Shown one piece after another: positions 35,194 through 39,945 of a stretch of 39,945 nt of DNA. The stretch spans positions 1 to 39,945 of the forward strand of contig JAAYUA010000034.1 in NCBI GenBank assembly GCA_012517935.1, written 5' to 3'. Source of the stretch: Acetobacter sp. GTDB lineage: Bacteria; Pseudomonadota; Alphaproteobacteria; Acetobacterales; Acetobacteraceae. The first letter of the stretch is position 1. The number at the start of each line of letters is the position of its first letter. A model generated the notes under the pieces. It was given only the letters and a program-made list of their open reading frames with translations. It did not search any database and had not been told where the DNA came from. The position numbers were made by a program, and so were the translations under genes.

Positions 35194-37505
35194 CGGCGTG
35201 TCACCAGCACATAAATCTGCCCGGCTCCAGAACGAGGTGTATAAAAAGCTCCCCGGCTCCGGAACAGATAACGATCACGCAACGCCATATAGACCGGCTC
35301 GCTCACCTCGATCGTGCCGACATCCGCAGCGTCTTGCGCCATCAATTCAGCAAATGTGACCGTCTCTCCCCACAGATTGAAAATTGTAGGGTCTTTGCCC
35401 AATTCGCCACCAAATGCAGGCCCGAAATCAATTCCGATACTGAAAATCGGCTCAATATTCGCCTCTGCCAGAACAGCAACACAGGCCTCACGAAAGGCAA
35501 GTGCAGCTTCGGCAATCCGGATAATCGCATCTGGCTCCGCTTTGCCTGAACATCCTGCCACACAGATCAGACGATGCCCTGCCAGCTTGATGGAAAACAG
35601 ATCATGTTGTCGGGCTATATCCTGTCCCGCACATGCAATCCTGTTGATCAGAGCAAGGACTGTATCAGGATTGGCGGAACTTTCCATGAACGGATCAGTG
35701 AAAGAAATCACCATCACCGCAACTTCCTTATACAGGCAGGCTGCTTCCTGTATCTCGGATGCATTACGCGCCCCAAGGAAATCATCCTCGAACCGGACGG
35801 GATGATGTGGCCCGGATGTCAGAAGATCCTGTTTCTCACCGGGCTCCGTCGATGCGTCCTCTTTTACATGATCAAAGCGCATCGCCACAATCGCGGCCAT
35901 CATCCCGATGAAAGATTCAAGATCATGATCTGCTGCGGAATCCTCAATCGTAATGACCCCCAGTACGCCATCTCCTCCCACAACGGGACAGACCAGAAGC
36001 CGCGATGTACGCGCTTCACGCATCACCAGCCGTTCAAAACCGCGCGTTCGATCATCTGCCGCAGCTGAAACGATTTCAGCAGAAACACCTGAACTCACCA
36101 GTTCGAAAAATGCCTTGCAATCGGAAACAGTCAGTTCCGAACCGCCCGAATGAGAATCAAGTGTGCTGTCATAGATATCATCACAGACCAGAACAGTGTT
36201 TTTCTTGAGAAACTGCCAGACTGCACAACGCCGCGCCTGCGCCACTGTAGCCAGTTGTTCGGTCAGAACAAAAGCGCCCGATGAAGTATCAAACAGATCA
36301 CGCGTGCTGGCGACAGCCTGCAACGCTATGCTTTCCATCTGATCCTGCTCTGTCATACGCGTGATCTTACGCCGTGCACGCTCGGTTTTTCTGCTCTGTG
36401 CAGCCAGAAGTCCGGCAAGAATCGTCGCCAGAAAAACAACGATCATCGCGAACATCAAACTCTGACGTCCATTCCGCCGGATGAATCCTGCGAAATCAGA
36501 CTCAGGAGACGAAATCAGCAGTATCCAACCCGCTGTCTGCGGCAAAGGCTGACTTATCCCTATATAACCCTTTTTATCCTTTCCTGCAGTGAAATGCCAC
36601 GTTCCTTTTCCATTCACCCTGTAATGATCATACATTTTGACGAATTTCTTATCACCGAAAAGCTGCAGGGTCATCCTTGATGGATCTCCTCCTGACTTCT
36701 CTTCGAGGCGATCAAATTCCGGGGCTGCGATAATGTGACCATGCTCATCAACGATGACAGCACGACTTCCCTGACTCACATGCAACTTTGTCAGGAAACT
36801 GCTGAGCTGATCAAGGGAAGTATTAACCGCAAAAACACGCTGCATTCCATCTCTTCCCGTAAATGCAGCAGAACTCGTGATCACCAGATGCTTTGTCGCC
36901 TCATAAAGCGTCGGAGCGCTCCATGTCAGCCCATTGACCTGCATCGCATCATGAAACCAGCTACGTTTGCGGGGATCATAACCATCGGAGGGATTTTCCT
37001 CAGAACGCAGGAACTTGCCGGAAGCGTCATAAAAATCATGATGGAAAATACCGGCTCCATCCTTGACCGTCAGGGTCGTATATTCCATCCCGTCGCCATT
37101 CGGATCACGCTCGATCAGCATGAATGAACCATCTTCACCGGCAACGTAAAATGACTGGAGTTGCGGAACCAGACGCAACATTGACGAACCATAATCGTCA
37201 AAATCCTGCTTCAGCGCATCTGGCGCCGCATGCGCAAGGAAGTCCCGTGCAAAGTAGGCCCCAATGGTTGCTGACCCCAGATATTCTTCGACATCCTGCA
37301 CAACATATTTCTGGACCATATCCAGCAGTCGGCGTGTCAGCTCAAATGTCCCCTGCTGCGTGGTCTTCCATGAATGCCAGCCGATCCCGGCAATCGACAG
37401 CAGGATAAGAAGAACTGTCGTAATCGGCAAAAGAACCTGAAACCATCTACGGCGGCGTTTATCTTCTGGCCGCTCAAACGGATCAACCACCTCATAAGGC
37501 ACCAC
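35190..37505 (-). CDS. Membrane sensor: dCache, GAF and degenerate class III cyclase domain
   Basis: A receptor of about 771-783 residues (numbering here is from the TTG at 37541). A first membrane helix (34-56), a periplasmic double-Cache-like domain (about 60-345; QSFYVAGEDGSFMLIERD, RKRSWFHDAM), a second helix (362-382), a GAF domain (about 410-560) and a C-terminal adenylate/guanylate-cyclase-like domain (about 606-760; SIGIDFGPAFGGELG). In the cyclase domain both metal aspartates seem lost (VISFTDP, Ser613; LAGH, His656) and GETVTFAELM lacks the transition-state Asn and Arg of GDxVNxAxR. I chose the GTG at 37505 because AGAAGGAAGG lies 9 nt before it; the TTG at 37541 has no such site. 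The stop overlaps the mlaE-type start (ATGA). It is probably a binding or regulatory module, not an active cyclase. Confidence 0.78.
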   Translation of the reverse strand: MVPYEVVDPFERPEDKRRRRWFQVLLPITTVLLILLSIAGIGWHSWKTTQQGTFELTRRLLDMVQKYVVQDVEEYLGSATIGAYFARDFLAHAAPDALKQDFDDYGSSMLRLVPQLQSFYVAGEDGSFMLIERDPNGDGMEYTTLTVKDGAGIFHHDFYDASGKFLRSEENPSDGYDPRKRSWFHDAMQVNGLTWSAPTLYEATKHLVITSSAAFTGRDGMQRVFAVNTSLDQLSSFLTKLHVSQGSRAVIVDEHGHIIAAPEFDRLEEKSGGDPSRMTLQLFGDKKFVKMYDHYRVNGKGTWHFTAGKDKKGYIGISQPLPQTAGWILLISSPESDFAGFIRRNGRQSLMFAMIVVFLATILAGLLAAQSRKTERARRKITRMTEQDQMESIALQAVASTRDLFDTSSGAFVLTEQLATVAQARRCAVWQFLKKNTVLVCDDIYDSTLDSHSGGSELTVSDCKAFFELVSSGVSAEIVSAAADDRTRGFERLVMREARTSRLLVCPVVGGDGVLGVITIEDSAADHDLESFIGMMAAIVAMRFDHVKEDASTEPGEKQDLLTSGPHHPVRFEDDFLGARNASEIQEAACLYKEVAVMVISFTDPFMESSANPDTVLALINRIACAGQDIARQHDLFSIKLAGHRLICVAGCSGKAEPDAIIRIAEAALAFREACVAVLAEANIEPIFSIGIDFGPAFGGELGKDPTIFNLWGETVTFAELMAQDAADVGTIEVSEPVYMALRDRYLFRSRGAFYTPRSGAGQIYVLVTRR

Positions 37506-37654
37506 AGCGGAAGACCTTCCTTCTCTGCGCTGACGGCTCAAGACAATCCGTCATCTCTTCAGATCATTGTTAACCCCCGGCCCGCTTCCCAGTCCACAGG
37601 TTCTGACAACGCAAAAGGACTTATGTCCGGTTTAATCCATCTCCGGCAGGAAGC

Positions 37655-39052
37655 TCAGACATCTGAACGGAGCTCCCTTCCATGCAATGGATCCAGCGGC
37701 TTGTGCCGCCAGAACAGGGCATAATAAAGACCGCTCAGAACAAAAATGGACATAAAACTGGCCGGATAGCCAAACCAGACACCCGGCGCCCCAAATCTGT
37801 CGGCAGCCATATAACCGACAGGAAGCTCGATACAGAAAATAGCAAGCAGCAGAATCCCCATCGGGATAACGACATTGCCGCTCGCACGCATGGCGGCATT
37901 CAGCACGCCAGCCAAAGCCATGAATATCGAGCTCCAGAGCACGACCCGGAAAGCATGCACTGCCAACCCGATAACCGCGACATCCTGCGTGAACATCCGC
38001 GCCACCCAGTTCCCGCCGACGGAGACCAACAGGGACAAAATCCCGGTCACAAGCAACGCCATGACCAGACCACATCTGATCACGCGAAATACCTCATCCC
38101 GCCGCTGCCCCCCGATCGCCTGTGCGCAGAACACAGAGACCGTCATGCCAATGGTCATGCCGGGAAAATCAACGTAAGTCAGCGTCTGCGTGAAAATGCC
38201 ATAAGCCGCCGTCATATCCGGACCAAAGCGATTGATCCGTCCGATCAGCACGGCTTCAGCCAGCGCCATGGCAGACACTTCCGCCATGGAAGGAATGCCA
38301 AGCCGCAAGACCGGAAGCAACAAAACCCTCGTTACTTCAAATGTTTTGCGAAGACCGGCATGTGGTGCCAGAGGATGCCGGGAAATCAGCATCCAGAACA
38401 AAACAGAAAAGAACGGCACGCCCCAACCCAGCCCTGTTGCGAGAACCGCGCCCCTGATTCCAAAAGCCGGCGTGAGAAAGGTCCCACTGATCAACAGGGG
38501 AGCCGACGCAGCAATCAGCGGAATCTCAGCAAGCGTCATCAACAGGGGAATACGACTATTCCCGATGCTTCGCAGTTCATTGGCCAGAACAATTCTCAGC
38601 ATCAACAAAGGAACGCAGCAAAGCATCAGGCGGCCATAAGCCATTGCATCACTCAACAATGCGTCTGGCGTATGGAAAAAGCGCAGCAGCGGAGCAGTTA
38701 CAGGCACACCCAGCACAAGCGTCAGAATCCCGGCCAGCAACGCCATCACAAGACCTGCGGACATTGTATCCCGCGCCCGATCCAGTGCTCCGGCCCCATA
38801 ATGCTGACCCGTAATAATCGCCGCCCCGTTGGCAAGGCCAATAGAACAGGCAATCGTCAGCAGCAGGAAGGGGTAAAAGGAAGTCGCCGCACCCAGCGCA
38901 TAAGGCCCCATCAGATGCCCCAGCCATACGGTGCCTATCGTGCCGGAAGCAGACTGCGCGACGCTGTCGAGCAAAGCAGGTCCCGTGAACAATGCCAGCC
39001 GGACCCACAATGACGCCTGAGCCCCAGACGTCTGTTCGACTGCTTCATTCAT
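37655..39052 (-). CDS. MATE family efflux transporter
   Basis: A 465-residue multidrug and toxin extrusion transporter with twelve hydrophobic helices in two six-helix halves. Recognisable stretches are LDSVAQSASGTIGTVWLGHL in helix 1-2, ITGQHYGAGALDRARD after it, and the matching second-half segment SVFCAQAIGGQRRDEVFR. Such proteins export cationic drugs or metabolites against Na+ or H+. Start ATG at 39052. It lies between trhO (64-nt gap) and the receptor gene (at least 113-nt gap), all on the minus strand. The substrate is unknown. Confidence 0.88.
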   Translation of the reverse strand: MNEAVEQTSGAQASLWVRLALFTGPALLDSVAQSASGTIGTVWLGHLMGPYALGAATSFYPFLLLTIACSIGLANGAAIITGQHYGAGALDRARDTMSAGLVMALLAGILTLVLGVPVTAPLLRFFHTPDALLSDAMAYGRLMLCCVPLLMLRIVLANELRSIGNSRIPLLMTLAEIPLIAASAPLLISGTFLTPAFGIRGAVLATGLGWGVPFFSVLFWMLISRHPLAPHAGLRKTFEVTRVLLLPVLRLGIPSMAEVSAMALAEAVLIGRINRFGPDMTAAYGIFTQTLTYVDFPGMTIGMTVSVFCAQAIGGQRRDEVFRVIRCGLVMALLVTGILSLLVSVGGNWVARMFTQDVAVIGLAVHAFRVVLWSSIFMALAGVLNAAMRASGNVVIPMGILLLAIFCIELPVGYMAADRFGAPGVWFGYPASFMSIFVLSGLYYALFWRHKPLDPLHGRELRSDV

Positions 39053-39116
39053 TGCTCAATGACCTCTACCATCTGCGACTGGCACCAGATGCGACTGCGA
39101 TGATAGCCGGAACTGA

Positions 39117-39945
39117 TCAGCTGTCCTGCTTCGTGGTCCTGGGACCGAGATGACACTCGCCACGTTGTTCGGCCAGCCGTATCTGCAACTCACGCGAGGC
39201 CGCCCTGTGACGCTGCGCCTCACTCCTCTCATCTGCACAATGAGGGCAGGAAACGCCTTCCTGATAAAGCGGAGACTGCTGATCTTCCGCACTCAGCGGA
39301 TAACGGCAGGCATGGCACAGGCCATAACTCCCTTGTCTCAGCCCATGACCGACACTGACACGTCGGTCGAACACGAAACACTCCCCATCCCAGAGACTCT
39401 GCTCTTCGGGAACAGTCTCAAGATATTTAAGAATACCCCCTTTAAGGTGATAGACTTCATCCAGACCTTCTGCCCTGACAAAAGCCGTCGCTTTTTCACA
39501 GCGGATCCCCCCCGTGCAGAACATGGCGATCCTGGGTGTCTTACCTTCAGATTCGAGCGCTGTTCTTCTGGCACGAAACCACTCGGGAAACTCCCGGAAT
39601 GAGCGTGTCTGCGGGTCAAGAGCACCACGAAAGGTGCCAATCGCCACCTCGTAATCATTTCTTGTATCGATCAGGATTGTCTCAGGATCGGAAATCAGGG
39701 CGTTCCAGTCCTGCGCGTTGACATAATGCCCCACCCCTTCAACAGGATCGAGACCTTCGACTCCCATCGTCACGATTTCGCGTTTCAAGCGGACTTTCAT
39801 CCGTAGAAAGGGCATTTCCGCAGCCCGCGAAAACTTCACTTCCGTTCCTGCGCAGCCCGGTAAAGACCTGATTTTACCGAGAATCTCTTCAATGGCGCTG
39901 TCAGATCCCGCAATCGTCCCGTTAATTCCTTCCGGGGCGATCAGC
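39117..39945 (-). CDS. trhO: tRNA uridine(34) hydroxylase TrhO, 5' end cut by the window
   Basis: Rhodanese-type enzyme (YceA family) that makes 5-hydroxyuridine at tRNA position 34. The frame is open to the window edge: before the internal GTG at 39839, 35 more codons encode family sequence ([11 protein letters not shown]), so the gene begins outside the window. Next are [19 protein letters not shown], the rhodanese domain ([14 protein letters not shown]) and the active-site loop [12 protein letters not shown] with the catalytic Cys. The C-terminal part has two Cys pairs (CHAC and CPHC) that may bind zinc. The product ends [10 protein letters not shown]. Confidence 0.92.
   Translation of the reverse strand, partial: LIAPEGINGTIAGSDSAIEEILGKIRSLPGCAGTEVKFSRAAEMPFLRMKVRLKREIVTMGVEGLDPVEGVGHYVNAQDWNALISDPETILIDTRNDYEVAIGTFRGALDPQTRSFREFPEWFRARRTALESEGKTPRIAMFCTGGIRCEKATAFVRAEGLDEVYHLKGGILKYLETVPEEQSLWDGECFVFDRRVSVGHGLRQGSYGLCHACRYPLSAEDQQSPLYQEGVSCPHCADERSEAQRHRAASRELQIRLAEQRGECHLGPRTTKQDS

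Noticed and set aside
35190..37541. Functional adenylate cyclase
   Set aside because: The cyclase-like domain lacks both metal-binding Asp residues and the Asn/Arg pair, so an active cyclase call is not supported.
39117..39839. trhO as a complete gene starting at 39839, or as a frameshifted gene
   Set aside because: Reading the minus strand from the window edge gives 35 uninterrupted in-frame codons of TrhO-like sequence before 39839, so the gene is merely cut by the window.
1..39945. CRISPR arrays, tRNA/rRNA genes, insertion sequences, prophage
   Set aside because: No regularly spaced repeats, no tRNA-like cloverleaf or rRNA stretch, and no transposase, integrase or phage gene were seen in the translated frames or spacers.

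Overview
The window looks like chromosomal DNA of an alphaproteobacterium, most likely an acetic acid bacterium (Acetobacteraceae). The evidence is a stand-alone F0 ATP synthase cluster with the split b/b' stalk subunits, a Tim44-like gene next to a SecB gene, the lptF-lptG-lptD-surA-rsmA cluster, many GTG/TTG starts and a moderate-GC, C-rich coding style. The genus is inference. I see no rRNA, tRNA, CRISPR array, insertion sequence or prophage.

Layout. 1-686 is mostly non-coding, with one doubtful small ORF. 687-5807 (minus strand) is one probable transcription unit: atpI-atpB-atpE-atpF'-atpF, then a GT2 glycosyltransferase and an ArnT-like membrane glycosyltransferase. A cyclopropane-fatty-acid synthase (plus) and a D-2-hydroxyacid dehydrogenase (minus) overlap at their 3' ends. 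8414-15384 (minus) is an outer-membrane assembly operon: lptF-lptG (ATGA overlap), lptD, surA, rsmA. Next come a thioredoxin-like/2OG-Fe(II) oxygenase fusion (minus) and, divergently, a lytic transglycosylase lipoprotein with a SPOR domain. 17989-21694 (plus) is the classic truB-rpsO-pnp order, with an attenuator-like terminator and a structured leader before pnp. A nitronate monooxygenase-like flavoprotein with a C-terminal cysteine cluster follows. 23367-27147 (minus) holds an Smr-domain protein, a tri-haem cytochrome c peroxidase, a solitary DNA methyltransferase and a Tim44-like protein. 27321-31664 (plus) holds a histidine phosphatase, secB, a small lipoprotein, purU and an AT-rich GGDEF gene.

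The most unusual region is 31622-37541 (minus). A membrane receptor (dCache, GAF and a degraded class III cyclase domain) overlaps by ATGA with an MlaE-type permease. It is followed by an ABC-ATPase-like protein that has lost Walker A, Walker B order and the H-loop histidine, then an MlaD/MCE protein, then a TPR lipoprotein (ATGA overlap with mlaD), then a previously easy-to-miss 54-residue His-rich lipoprotein. This looks like an MCE lipid-transport operon built around a pseudo-ATPase and coupled to a sensor with a pseudo-cyclase output. A MATE exporter and a 5'-truncated trhO (tRNA U34 hydroxylase) close the window.

Much of the window serves the cell envelope: LPS export (LptDFG), outer-membrane protein folding (SurA, SecB), lipid modification (Cfa, ArnT/GT2), peptidoglycan cleavage and lipid trafficking (MCE operon). 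All function calls rest on reading the translated sequence; no database search was run.
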